Assembly (NCBI GenBank): GCA_964559535.1
Contig: CAZLIC010000009.1
Coordinates: 19,053-83,052, forward strand
DNA length: 64,000 nucleotides
Direction of reading: 5' to 3'
From: CAZLIC01 sp964559535
Lineage (GTDB): Bacteria; Pseudomonadota; Alphaproteobacteria; Rhodobacterales; Rhodobacteraceae
The position numbers were made by a program, and so were the translations under genes. Below the pieces are notes generated by a model. It did no database searches, was not told the origin of the DNA, and was given only the letters and a program-made list of their open reading frames with translations. Shown here piece by piece: positions 1-8,160 of the stretch; position 1 is the first letter of the stretch; every line of letters starts with the position of its first letter.

Positions 1-22
1 AATGAATCCGGGAGGAATACGC

Positions 23-745
23 ATGTCCAAGGTCGCCCTTGTCACCGGGGGGTCGCGCGGCATCGGCGCGGCCATTTCCGTGGCGCTTCAGGCCGCAGGC
101 TACACCGTCGCCGCCAACTACGCGGGCAATGACGAAGCCGCGGCGAAATTCACTGCCGAGACGGGGATCAAGTCCTACAAGTGGTCTGTCACCGACTATG
201 ACGCCTGCGCCGCCGGTGCCGCCCAGGTGGAAGCCGAGCTTGGCCCGATCTCGGTCGTGGTCGCCAATGCGGGCATCACCCGCGACGCGCCTTTCCACAA
301 GATGACGCGCGACCAGTGGCATCAGGTGATCGACACCAACTTGACCGGCGTGTTCAACACCGTCCACCCCGTCTGGAACGGCATGCGCGACCGCAAGTTC
401 GGCCGGGTCATCGTGATCTCGTCGATCAACGGGCAGAAGGGCCAGTTCGCGCAGGTGAACTATGCGGCCACCAAGGCCGGGGATCTGGGCATCATCAAAA
501 GCCTTGCCCAGGAAGGCGCCCGCGTGGGCATCACGGCAAACGCCGTCTGCCCCGGCTACATCGCCACCGAAATGGTGATGGCGGTGCCGGAAAAGGTGCG
601 TGAATCCATCATTGCCCAGATTCCCGCGGGCCGTCTTGGCACGCCCGAGGAAATTGCCCGCTGCGTGGCTTTCCTTGCCTCTGAAGACGCGGGCTTCATC
701 ACCGGCTCGACCATCAGCGCGAACGGCGGCCAGTTCTTCGTGTAA
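23..745 (+). CDS. phbB: acetoacetyl-CoA reductase (SDR family)
   Basis: This 240-residue cytoplasmic enzyme reduces acetoacetyl-CoA to (R)-3-hydroxybutyryl-CoA with NADPH, the second step of polyhydroxybutyrate synthesis. The Rossmann cofactor motif TGGSRGIG is at residues 8-15, the NAG motif near 81-84, and the catalytic Ser134-Tyr147-K151 set (YxxxK) is intact. The C-terminal NGGQFFV is typical of PhaB rather than FabG. I chose the ATG at 23 because a GGAGG lies at 11-15; the in-frame ATG at 2 has no room for a ribosome site in this window. The partner thiolase phbA would be expected just left of the window. FabG is the main alternative. Confidence 0.9.
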   Translation: MSKVALVTGGSRGIGAAISVALQAAGYTVAANYAGNDEAAAKFTAETGIKSYKWSVTDYDACAAGAAQVEAELGPISVVVANAGITRDAPFHKMTRDQWHQVIDTNLTGVFNTVHPVWNGMRDRKFGRVIVISSINGQKGQFAQVNYAATKAGDLGIIKSLAQEGARVGITANAVCPGYIATEMVMAVPEKVRESIIAQIPAGRLGTPEEIARCVAFLASEDAGFITGSTISANGGQFFV

Positions 746-792
746 CGCATGGCGCCCCGTCGCGCTTCGGCCTGGCGCCGGGGCAAAGCGGC

Positions 793-829
793 TCCCCTCC
801 CCCCCGCGGGGAGGGTATGGGGGCGGGGC
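793..829. repeat. dispersed C/G palindrome, copy A
   Basis: A C-rich arm followed by GCGGGGAGGG and TATGGGGGCGGGG. The same block occurs in the opposite orientation at 10472-10508 (ACCCCCCCACCCTATCCCTC followed by a G-rich arm). Two diverged copies in intergenic gaps suggest a small dispersed palindromic repeat family. Here it could also act as a 3' stem-loop for the reductase gene. Confidence 0.5.
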
Positions 830-913
830 GCGCGCTTCCTGTTCTTCGCCAGAACATGAAGATTTTCCTAACACGCACCTGTAACCCATTGGAATCGTTG
901 AATGTGGACTGCT

Positions 914-942
914 GTCCCACCGTGGGACACGTTTGTCCCACG
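914..942. promoter_or_regulatory. candidate operator: GTCCCAC-C-GTGGGAC plus a third half-site
   Basis: A perfect 7-1-7 inverted repeat (GTCCCAC at 914-920, GTGGGAC at 922-928) is followed by another GTCCCACG at 935-942. It lies 52-80 bases upstream of the acyltransferase ATG at 994. The geometry suits a dimeric repressor or activator plus an additional half-site. I do not recognise the cognate regulator. Confidence 0.4.
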
Positions 943-993
943 CATGTTGAAATGGCAATTCCCACGCTTCGCGCGCTGGCCTAACCTGCCTCC

Positions 994-2361
994 ATGGGCG
1001 CATCGGTCGAAATCCCCGTCTGGCTTCTGGTTCTGGGCGGCCTTCTGGCCGCGGTCGCGGCACTTGACCGCATCATCGGCCCCGGCATCCGCTGGGTGCT
1101 GCGGCGGCGGATGGAACGGCTGGTGGCCCGGCTGAACACCCGCCTGCAACGCCCGATCGAGCCCTTCCGGCTGGCCCGCCGCAAGGACTCCATCGTCCGC
1201 CTTCTCTATGATCCGAAGGTGCTGGAAGCCGTGGCCGAGCACGCCGCCGAATCCGGCATCCCCCCGCAGGTGGCCTTCGCCGAGGCCGAAACCTACGTGC
1301 GGGAAATCGTGCCGGGGTTCTCGGCCACGCTCTACTTCGGCATCGCCGCGCGCTGGACCCGCTGGGTCACCCGGCTGCTGTACCGGGTGCGCATCGGCCG
1401 CGTGGACGAGGCTCTGGCCCGGATCGACCCCAAGGCGACCGTGATCTTCGTGATCAACCACCGCTCGAACATGGACTACGTGTTCGTTACCTGGCTGGTC
1501 TCGACCCGCACCACGCTCAGCTATGCCGTGGGCGAATGGGCGCGGGTCTGGCCCCTGTCGTCCTTCATCCGGGCGATGGGCGGCTTCTTCATCCGCCGCG
1601 GCAGCCGCAATGCGCTGTATCGCAGGGTGCTGGCGCGCTACGTCCAGATGGCCACCGACGATGGGGTGACGCAGGCGATGTTCCCCGAAGGCGGGCTGTC
1701 GCTGGATGGCCGGGTGGGGGCGCCGAAGATGGGCCTCATCAGCTACATCCTGCAAGGCTTCAACCCTTCCGACCGCGACGTGGTGTTCGTGCCGGTGGGT
1801 CTGGCCTACGACCGCGTTCCCGAGGACCGCATCCTGGTGCAGGCCGCCACCGAGGGCACCCGACGTTTCCGCGCCCGGCCGTTCAAGGTGCTGCTGGCGA
1901 CCATCGGCCTGCTCTGGCGCCGCCTGCGCGGCCAGAAGGCCAGTTTCGGCACCGCCACGGCCGGTTTCGGCGCCCCCCTGTCACTGCGCGATTGGGTGGC
2001 AACCGCGCCCGACAAGGGCCCGGAATCGCTGGGCGACGAGTTGATGGCGCGTATCCTGCAGGCGGTGCCGGTGGCCCCCGTGCCACTTCTCGCCCTCGCC
2101 CTGTCCGACGGTCCGCTGCCACGCGCCGCCCTTCCTGCCCGCCTTGCCGACCTGACCACCCGCCTTCAGGCCGCCGGTGCCCCGTTCAGCCTGCCGCCCG
2201 AAGGCGCCGAACCTTCGGCTCTGCCGTTGCTGCTCTCACGGGGGATCATCACGGAAACCGAAGCCGGACTGTCCGCCGCCCCCGGCATGGGCCCCCTGCT
2301 GGATTTCCAGGCTGCCGTGCTGCGGCAGCGGCTTGTCAACGCTGCAACGCCGCGGACATAA
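994..2361 (+). CDS. PlsB-like glycerol-3-phosphate / 1-acyl-glycerol-3-phosphate acyltransferase
   Basis: A 455-residue acyltransferase of phospholipid synthesis. The N-terminus has a hydrophobic segment (residues 9-30). The acyltransferase signature HxxxxD is His156-Asp161 within NHRSNMDY, followed by FIRRGSR and the FPEGGLS phosphate-binding block, all in the order seen in PlsB/GPAT proteins. It is about half the length of E. coli PlsB (about 800 residues), so it carries the catalytic core without the long flanking domains. It probably transfers acyl groups from acyl-CoA or acyl-ACP to a glycerol-phosphate acceptor at the inner membrane. A palindromic site at 914-942 may regulate it. Exact substrate cannot be read from sequence. 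Confidence 0.8.
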   Translation: MGASVEIPVWLLVLGGLLAAVAALDRIIGPGIRWVLRRRMERLVARLNTRLQRPIEPFRLARRKDSIVRLLYDPKVLEAVAEHAAESGIPPQVAFAEAETYVREIVPGFSATLYFGIAARWTRWVTRLLYRVRIGRVDEALARIDPKATVIFVINHRSNMDYVFVTWLVSTRTTLSYAVGEWARVWPLSSFIRAMGGFFIRRGSRNALYRRVLARYVQMATDDGVTQAMFPEGGLSLDGRVGAPKMGLISYILQGFNPSDRDVVFVPVGLAYDRVPEDRILVQAATEGTRRFRARPFKVLLATIGLLWRRLRGQKASFGTATAGFGAPLSLRDWVATAPDKGPESLGDELMARILQAVPVAPVPLLALALSDGPLPRAALPARLADLTTRLQAAGAPFSLPPEGAEPSALPLLLSRGIITETEAGLSAAPGMGPLLDFQAAVLRQRLVNAATPRT

Positions 2362-2362
2362 A

Positions 2363-2393
2363 ATTTCAATCTTACGCCTCGTACTATTGAAAT
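2363..2393. promoter_or_regulatory. AT-rich inverted repeat upstream of ccr
   Basis: ATTTCAAT (2363-2370) and ATTGAAAT (2386-2393) form a perfect 8-bp inverted repeat around a 15-base spacer, in an AT-rich patch between the acyltransferase stop and the ccr start. It begins two bases after the acyltransferase stop and ends 75 bases before the ccr ATG. It is a candidate operator or, less likely, a weak stem-loop. The cognate protein is not identifiable. Confidence 0.4.
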
Positions 2394-2468
2394 GTTGCGC
2401 GGCCGATACTATCCCTCTTCCTCATGGCGGGCGATTCTGCGCCGCGGCATTCACGGCAGGAGGGACCC

Positions 2469-3761
2469 ATGGCTCTGGACACGGCAGCAAAACCAATGAC
2501 CTACGACGCCCCGGTGAAGGACCTTTACGAGGTTGGCGAAATCCCCCCGATGGGCCATGTGCCGGCAAAGATGTACGCCTGGGCCATCCGCAAGGACCGC
2601 CACGGCGAACCGGAATCGGCCATGCAGGTCGAGGTTGTCGACACCTGGAAGATCGACAGCCACGAGGTGCTGGTGCTGGTGATGGCGGCAGGGGTGAACT
2701 ACAACGGCGTCTGGGCCAGCCTGGGCCAGCCGATCAGCCCGCTGGATGGCCACAAGCAACCGTTCCACATCGCCGGGTCCGATGCCTCGGGCATTGTCTG
2801 GGCCGTGGGTGACAAGGTGAAGCGCTGGAAGGTGGGCGATGAAGTCGTCATCCACTGCAACCAGGACGACGGCGACGACGAGGAATGCAACGGCGGCGAC
2901 CCGATGTATTCGCCCAGCCAGCGCATCTGGGGCTATGAGACGCCGGACGGCAGCTTTGCCCAGTTCACGAAGGTGCAGGCGCAGCAGCTGATGGCGCGGC
3001 CGAAGCACCTGACCTGGGAAGAGGCCGCCTGCTATACGCTGACGCTGGCCACCGCGTACCGCATGCTGTTCGGGCATGAACCGCATGACCTGAAGCCGGG
3101 GCAGAACGTGCTGGTCTGGGGCGCCTCGGGCGGGCTTGGGTCCTATGCCATCCAGCTGATCAACACCGCGGGGGCCAATGCCATTGGCGTGATCAGCGAT
3201 GAATCCAAGCGCGACTTTGTCATGGCGCTGGGCGCCAAGGGCGTGATCAACCGCAACGAGTTCAAGTGCTGGGGGCAATTGCCCACGGTGAACAGCCCCG
3301 AATACAACGAGTGGCTGAAAGAGGCGCGCCGGTTCGGCAAGGCCATCTGGGACATCACCGGCAAGGGCGTCAACGTCGACATGGTGTTCGAACACCCCGG
3401 CGAGGCGACCTTTCCGGTGTCGTCGCTGGTGTGCAAGAAGGGCGGCATGGTGGTGATCTGCGCCGGGACCACCGGGTTCAACTGCACCTTTGACGTGCGC
3501 TACATGTGGATGCACCAGAAGCGCCTGCAGGGGTCGCACTTTGCCCACCTGAAGCAGGCCAGCGCCGCGAACAAGCTGATGCTGGAACGCCGCCTGGACC
3601 CCTGCATGTCCGAGGTGTTCCCCTGGGCCGAGATTCCCCAGGCGCATACCAAGATGTGGAAGAACCAGCACAAGCCCGGCAACATGGCGGTGCTGGTGCA
3701 AGCCCCGCGCACCGGCCTGCGCACCTTCGAGGATGTGCTGGAGGCGGGGCGGGGGGGCTGA
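2469..3761 (+). CDS. ccrA: crotonyl-CoA carboxylase/reductase
   Basis: This 430-residue cytoplasmic enzyme performs reductive carboxylation of crotonyl-CoA to (2S)-ethylmalonyl-CoA with NADPH and CO2, the signature step of the ethylmalonyl-CoA pathway for acetate assimilation in isocitrate-lyase-negative alphaproteobacteria. It is an MDR-superfamily protein: GroES-like N-terminal domain, then a Rossmann motif near residue 220 (WGASGGLGSYAIQ), and the characteristic inserts YMWMHQKRLQGSHFAH and QAPRTGLRTFEDVL. Length matches the family. The start at 2469 has GGCAGGAGGG just upstream; the longer frame from 2424 lacks such a site. Crotonyl-CoA links it metabolically to the 3-hydroxybutyryl-CoA made by the reductase at 23-745. 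Confidence 0.95.
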   Translation: MALDTAAKPMTYDAPVKDLYEVGEIPPMGHVPAKMYAWAIRKDRHGEPESAMQVEVVDTWKIDSHEVLVLVMAAGVNYNGVWASLGQPISPLDGHKQPFHIAGSDASGIVWAVGDKVKRWKVGDEVVIHCNQDDGDDEECNGGDPMYSPSQRIWGYETPDGSFAQFTKVQAQQLMARPKHLTWEEAACYTLTLATAYRMLFGHEPHDLKPGQNVLVWGASGGLGSYAIQLINTAGANAIGVISDESKRDFVMALGAKGVINRNEFKCWGQLPTVNSPEYNEWLKEARRFGKAIWDITGKGVNVDMVFEHPGEATFPVSSLVCKKGGMVVICAGTTGFNCTFDVRYMWMHQKRLQGSHFAHLKQASAANKLMLERRLDPCMSEVFPWAEIPQAHTKMWKNQHKPGNMAVLVQAPRTGLRTFEDVLEAGRGG

Positions 3762-4043
3762 TCTCCTGTTGCCGTAGGGCGGCGGGCAACGGTCGCATCG
3801 ACCGATTCCTTGGATGGTTGGGCCGGGATCCGAGTTTCGGAACCCCGGTGTTGCCGGACTGAGCAGACTCAAGGCGTTTGGCCGAATCGGTCGCGGCAAA
3901 ACTGGCGGCGGATGCCCGGTCCCTGTGCGGCGGGGTTCCGCCGTGCTGTGAACGGTGTCGGATTGTTTCCGGAATGACGGATGGGCTCGCCCCGGATGCA
4001 AAGGTATGGTGAAATTGACATTCCTGACACTGCCGGGGGCGGC

Positions 4044-4226
4044 ATGGCCCACGACTGGATCTTCGGCCTGCTGTCCGATCTTGCCGCCTATGCGCGCAAG
4101 AACGGGTTGAATGCATCGGCCGAGGCCAGCGAGGCCCTGATGGAGGTGGTGAGGGCCGAGATTGCCGACCGCCGCCATGCCGAGGACGAGCGTGGGACAA
4201 TCCCGCCGAGAAGCCAGCGGCACTGA
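4044..4226 (+). CDS. small conserved-looking hypothetical protein
   Basis: A 60-residue acidic protein beginning MAHDWIFGLLSDL, with a predicted amphipathic helix pair (residues 3-18 and 24-40) and a charged tail. Small proteins of the pattern M-x-HDWI-x-L-L-x-DL-x-x-(F/Y)A occur in Rhodobacteraceae without assigned function. The ATG at 4044 starts the recognisable part; a longer frame from 3981 adds 21 residues of poor quality. It ends 40 bases before the helicase gene on the same strand. Function unknown. Confidence 0.55.
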   Translation: MAHDWIFGLLSDLAAYARKNGLNASAEASEALMEVVRAEIADRRHAEDERGTIPPRSQRH

Positions 4227-4266
4227 CGGTCTGGCCCCTGCCGGACCGGTGGGCTAGCCTGCCGCC

Positions 4267-5790
4267 ATGGCTGTCCCCGCCCCCATCCTTTCCGACGACC
4301 AGGCCGAGGCCTGGGACCGGCTGACCGAGGCGCTGCGGGCCGTGGGCGTGGATCTGGACGACGGTACCACGCAGCCCCCGGCCGACACGCCGGTGCGGCA
4401 GGTTCTGGCCGTGGTGGGCAAGGCCGGATCGGGCAAGACGATGCTGCTGGCCGGGCTGACGAAGGCGCTGGTCCGGTCCGGGGTCGAGATCGTGTCGGGC
4501 GACTGGGAGGGGCGGCGGCGGCGCGACCGGCGCACGCTGGCCATCCTGTCGCCCACCAACAAGGCCGCGTCGGTGCTGCGCAGCCGGGGCGTGCCTGCCA
4601 CCACCATCCACCGCATCCTCTATACCCCCATCTACAAGCCGGAATACGAGAAGCTGGCCGAATGGCTGGCGGGCAACGGCGACCGTCCGGTAGTGGAAGG
4701 GTTGGCCGATGCCGCGATGGACCGGGCGAAGGCCTTCTACGACCAGATGTCCTCGGTTCCCGGTGCGCTGGCGGCGATCGGGCTGCGCGGGTCGGATTTC
4801 ATTTCGGGCTGGAAGCGGCGGGACGAGCCGCTGGACATTGCCTTTGTCGACGAATCCTCGATGCTGGACGAACGCCAGTTCGAGGACCTGCGCGAGATAT
4901 TCCCTGCGCTGGTGCTGTTTGGCGACCCCGCCCAGCTGGCCCCGGTGGGCCTGTCGGGCGAGATGGTGTTCGACCGTCTGGCGGCCGCGCAGCGCCTGAC
5001 GCTGACGCGCATCCACCGGCAGGCCGCCGACAGCCCGATCCTGGACCTGGCGCATGCGCTGGCGGGCGACATCGGGTTTGACGATTTCGAGCGGATGGTG
5101 GAACGGACCGCGCGCGAGGACGACCGGGTGGTGGTGGCCGAACGGGTGGACGCCGACCTGATGGCGCGCAGCCCCGTGCTGGTGTGGCGCAACGCCATCC
5201 GCATAAGGCTGATCGCCGCGTTCCGCGCGGCGCACGGCGCGCCCGAGATGGCCCTGCTGCCGGGTGAGCCGCTGATCTGCGACGGGATCGAGCTGCCGCT
5301 GAAGCACCGGCGCAAGCGGATCGACCTGGAGGCGCGGGGCCTGATCAAGGGCGCACAGGTGATCTACCTGGGCCCCGGCACGCGCGACGGCTTTGCCCGG
5401 CTGCACGTGGTGGGGGCCGAGGACCCGCAGGTCAGTGCCGCCTCGATCATCAAGATCGAACGGCCCGACGAGGAAGACCCGCTGATCACCACGGCGGCGC
5501 GCATGGGTGCGGCCTTTCTGCACGGCGCGGCCGTGACCATTCACAAGGCGCAGGGCAGCCAGTGGGACACCGTGCAGGTCTTCGCCCCCGACCTGTTCGC
5601 CGCCGCCCAGGCCGGGCGAGAGGAAGCCGGGCTGCCGCTTTGGAAGCGGCTGGCCTACGTGGCCATCACCCGGGCCGAGAACCGGCTTCTGTGGGTGACG
5701 CGCAATCGCATGGCCCGTCCACGGACGCCGCTGGGCATTGACGACCTGCCGCGCCCTGCCACGCCGCTGCGGCTGGAAGGGACGGACTGA
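4267..5790 (+). CDS. ATP-dependent DNA helicase, SF1 RecD/Dda-like
   Basis: A 507-residue single-protein helicase. Walker A is GKAGSGKT (51-58), then SPTNKAA (motif Ia), the DEAx-type Walker B VDESSML near 196, the GDPAQLAPV motif III near 220, and C-terminal HKAQGSQW (motif V) and VAITRAENRL (motif VI), i.e. an AAA_30 core plus UvrD_C_2 domain. This is the organisation of stand-alone RecD-like, Dda-like or TraA-helicase-domain proteins; RecB and RecC are not nearby, so it is not a RecBCD subunit by context. A role in repair or replication-fork processing is inferred only from the family. Confidence 0.85.
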   Translation: MAVPAPILSDDQAEAWDRLTEALRAVGVDLDDGTTQPPADTPVRQVLAVVGKAGSGKTMLLAGLTKALVRSGVEIVSGDWEGRRRRDRRTLAILSPTNKAASVLRSRGVPATTIHRILYTPIYKPEYEKLAEWLAGNGDRPVVEGLADAAMDRAKAFYDQMSSVPGALAAIGLRGSDFISGWKRRDEPLDIAFVDESSMLDERQFEDLREIFPALVLFGDPAQLAPVGLSGEMVFDRLAAAQRLTLTRIHRQAADSPILDLAHALAGDIGFDDFERMVERTAREDDRVVVAERVDADLMARSPVLVWRNAIRIRLIAAFRAAHGAPEMALLPGEPLICDGIELPLKHRRKRIDLEARGLIKGAQVIYLGPGTRDGFARLHVVGAEDPQVSAASIIKIERPDEEDPLITTAARMGAAFLHGAAVTIHKAQGSQWDTVQVFAPDLFAAAQAGREEAGLPLWKRLAYVAITRAENRLLWVTRNRMARPRTPLGIDDLPRPATPLRLEGTD

Positions 5791-5797
5791 AAAGGTT

Positions 5798-5827
5798 GGA
5801 GGCGGCCTCTGGGGAAAGACCGCCTCC
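5798..5827. terminator. possible stem-loop between convergent genes
   Basis: GGAGGCGG (5798-5805) pairs perfectly with CCGCCTCC (5820-5827) around a 14-base loop, 8 bases after the helicase stop and 55 before the end of the convergent gene. There is no T-tract, so factor-independent termination is doubtful. Confidence 0.35.
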
Positions 5828-5881
5828 GGGCTGTCCGCCACCCGGGAGCAATGGGCGGACGGACCAAGGCAGAGGCGCCGA

Positions 5882-6808
5882 TCAGGTCGCGCCGTCGCCT
5901 CGTTCGAGAACCAGCCGCATCCGGGTTTCCAGCCCGATCGCCGCGTAGTCGGCCTGGAAGGCCAGCGCATCGGCCCGGCTGAGGGACCCTTCGATGCGGA
6001 GATCGGCAAGACCGTCAGGACCGGCAAAGGCACCGGGGGGCAGCGCCGTGCGGGTGGCAAGAAAGGACGCAAGCTCTTGCTGCCCCGGTGTCGGCGTTCT
6101 GGACAACACAAGATCGAACCGCTGGAAGTCGCGATTCAGGGCAACCAGCCCGCAATCCGGGTAGCGGCGCAGGATCAGCGAGGCGGTCGCATGGTCGATC
6201 CCGGCGGCGACAGCCCCGGTCAGGGGACAGGTGCCAAGGCCGAGCCGCCGCAGAAAGCGCAGCAGGGGGGACAGGCGCAACGGGTTTGCAGGCCGGTCCC
6301 AGGGCAACAGGTCGAACCGGGCCGTCAGCGGATCGGATACCAGGACCTGCAACCCGCCAATGCCCCGGGCCCGGCGCCGCCAGTCGTTGACCTCGGGCCA
6401 GCCCACGCCGTGCCGCAGAAGGCCGCCAGGCCGCCCCAACCCGGTTGCGATGGTTGCGGGCGGCAGGTGAAGGCGGGCAGCCAGTCTTGATGCCACGGCA
6501 TGGCGTTGGCCGACTTCTGCCACCTGCAGCGCGATGTCGAATGTGGGGGTGCAGTCAGGATCACCGTCGGATCCGCACGACACCCTTACAGGCATTCCCA
6601 GAAGACGCAGCATTGTGGCCAGCCTGCGGGCGCGTCCCCGGCTGAGGCCGGTGGCCAGCCTGCCCGGCCCCTTGGCAAGGCGGTCGCGTGCCACGTCTTC
6701 GGCAATGCCGAGCGAACGCGAGACGACAGGAACAGCAATGTCGATCAAGGCGACCGAAGCCATCAGATCAAGCCTGAAATCGTCGGTCGCGGAGAGCCGG
6801 GACACCAT
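5882..6808 (-). CDS. uncharacterised protein with four internal ~70-residue repeats
   Basis: I do not recognise this 308-residue basic protein. It reads as four tandem modules, each opening with F-(D/R)-(L/I)-x-L, passing through an arginine/alanine helix and a hydrophobic pair of helices, and ending in a short beta strand. They lie at about residues 11-80, 89-160, 164-232 and 231-302. The first and last resemble the beta-alpha-alpha-beta shape of the ribosomal L7/L12 C-terminal or ClpS folds (LSRGRARRLATMLRLLGMPV). Module 2 has LPPATIATGLGRPGGLL. There is no signal peptide or membrane segment. The start at 6808 has AGAGG six bases upstream; an ATG at 6763 is the alternative. Confidence 0.6.
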   Translation of the reverse strand: MVSRLSATDDFRLDLMASVALIDIAVPVVSRSLGIAEDVARDRLAKGPGRLATGLSRGRARRLATMLRLLGMPVRVSCGSDGDPDCTPTFDIALQVAEVGQRHAVASRLAARLHLPPATIATGLGRPGGLLRHGVGWPEVNDWRRRARGIGGLQVLVSDPLTARFDLLPWDRPANPLRLSPLLRFLRRLGLGTCPLTGAVAAGIDHATASLILRRYPDCGLVALNRDFQRFDLVLSRTPTPGQQELASFLATRTALPPGAFAGPDGLADLRIEGSLSRADALAFQADYAAIGLETRMRLVLERGDGAT

Positions 6809-6971
6809 CTGCGCCTCTGGGTTGACGTCGCGGAAAACTTGCCGCAGCGCCCGCGATCTGGCCAGACGGGCCCCGTCAAAGTGGCGTCAAATCGAAAGGA
6901 TTCGGCGCGGGCGCCGCATCAAAGCCGACGTGCGGGCAACCTTCCGGCGCGACCGAAGATATGTGCTGCCG

Positions 6972-7769
6972 CTATTCCTCGGCGGCTGGACCCAGCAGGT
7001 CAGGGCGGCGTTGCCGTGTCAGGTTCAAGGCCTGGGCCAGCCGCCACCGGGCGATTTCGGCGTGGTTCCCCGACAGCAGAACCGGCGGAATTTCGCGGCC
7101 CTGCCAGACGGCCGGGCGGGTGTACTGTGGGTGTTCCAGCAGACCTTGGGAAAAGCTTTCCTCCTCGGTCGAGGCAGCATTGCCCAGCACGCCGGGCAAC
7201 AGCCGCACGGTGGCGTCCAGCATCGCCTGCGCCGCGATCTCGCCGCCGGTGAGAACGAAATCGCCCAGACTCACCTCCTCGACCGCGTAGTGGTCCAGCA
7301 CGCGCTGGTCCACGCCCTCGAACCGGCCGCACAACAGGGTGACGCCCCTTGCCGTGGCCCAGTGCCGGGCAATGGACTGGGTGAAGGGGCGGCCGCGGGG
7401 TGACAGATAAACCACCGGCCAGGCCGCCCGGTCGGCCGGGGTGCCGATGGCAGCCGAGTCGAAGGCGCGCGCCACCACATCGGGCCTCAGGACCATGCCC
7501 GCGCCGCCGCCCGCAGGCGTGTCGTCGACGGTGCGGTGCTTGCCTTCACCGAATGACCGCAGGGGGATGGCCGTCAGCTGCCAGCGCCCGGCCTCCAGGG
7601 CCTTGCCGGTCAGCGACAGCCCAAGCGTGCCGGGAAAGGCCTCGGGGAACAGGGTGATGATCCGCGCTTCCCAGGCGCCGACCAGCACGGGCGGGCCGCC
7701 CAGTTCGCGCGGGGTCAGCGAGGGGCGGATGGCCAGGCGGCCGTGCGAGCGGGAAGGGGTGTCGGACAT
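6972..7769 (-). CDS. trmD: tRNA (guanine-37-N1)-methyltransferase
   Basis: TrmD transfers a methyl group from S-adenosylmethionine to G37 next to the anticodon, preventing +1 frameshifting. The protein (265 residues) has the SPOUT trefoil-knot motifs LLCGRFEGVDQRV and VSLGDFVLTGGE, the N-terminal ITLFPEAFPGTLG, and the dimerising C-terminal region ending in ALNLTRQRRPDLL. The ATG at 7769 gives family length plus an N-terminal extension of about 25 residues before ARIITLFPE; the frame upstream is repeat-derived and not protein-like. It usually follows rimM directly; here rimM is 9.9 kb away on the same strand, and no rplS follows. Confidence 0.95.
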   Translation of the reverse strand: MSDTPSRSHGRLAIRPSLTPRELGGPPVLVGAWEARIITLFPEAFPGTLGLSLTGKALEAGRWQLTAIPLRSFGEGKHRTVDDTPAGGGAGMVLRPDVVARAFDSAAIGTPADRAAWPVVYLSPRGRPFTQSIARHWATARGVTLLCGRFEGVDQRVLDHYAVEEVSLGDFVLTGGEIAAQAMLDATVRLLPGVLGNAASTEEESFSQGLLEHPQYTRPAVWQGREIPPVLLSGNHAEIARWRLAQALNLTRQRRPDLLGPAAEE

Positions 7770-7885
7770 GCCGAGCGGTTTAGGGCAAAGCCTGCGGCAG
7801 GGAAAGCGCCACCCGGCCGGGCCACCCGCCCACGGCTGCCGCGCAGGCTGCACCTGCGGGCCAGCCTGCGGCGCGGCCCGGCAAA

Positions 7886-8005
7886 GGGGGGCAAAGCCCC
7901 CCGTTTGAACCCCCGCACCCGGCACAACCCGCCCGCAAGGCGCTGACGCGCGAGATGGCGTGATCTGCCCCGGCCAAGAAGGGGGTATTTGGGCAAAGAT
8001 GAAAA
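7886..8005 (+). repeat. dispersed bipartite element: GC hairpin plus GGGGGTATTTGGGCAAAGATGA
   Basis: GGGGGGC-AAA-GCCCCCC (7886-7902) followed by GTTTGAACCCCCGCACC and, at 7981-8003, the TATTTGGGCAAAGATGA box. It reads toward dnaX. Related boxes occur at 8063-8115 (opposite strand), 36490-36540, 63898-63951 and partially at 31994-32020. Its first 16 bases of the box are repeated inverted at 8069-8084. Confidence 0.65.
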
Positions 8006-8062
8006 CGCAGAGCAGGAAGCAGAAGAGAAACGCCCTGAGGCCCTGCCCCTTTTCCTTGTCCA

Positions 8063-8115
8063 TTCACCTTGCCCAAATACCCCCGGGTGGGTCCGGGAGG
8101 GCAGGCAGCCCTCCC
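8063..8115 (-). repeat. dispersed bipartite element, inverted partner
   Basis: Reading on the minus strand: hairpin GGGAGGGC-TGCCT-GCCCTCCC (8115-8095), GGACCCACCC, then GGGGGTATTTGGGCAAGGTGAA. It aligns nearly base for base with the copy at 63898-63951. The 16-base GGGGGTATTTGGGCAA is a perfect inverted repeat of 7981-7996, so the trmD-dnaX gap carries two facing copies. Confidence 0.65.
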
Positions 8116-8160
8116 GGGGCTGGGGCAGCAAACCGCCCTGGCAGGCACAGGAGCGGGGGT

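Noticed and set aside
2451..4223. 590-residue minus-strand frame opposite ccr
   Set aside because: Mirror frame of ccr with His/Arg/Gly bias and no domain; ccr itself is complete.
3478..6111. Long minus-strand open frame opposite the ccr and helicase region
   Set aside because: It is antisense to recognisable proteins, is rich in Arg/Pro/His/Gln low-complexity, and has no motif or ribosome site. Long antisense frames are expected in this GC-rich DNA.
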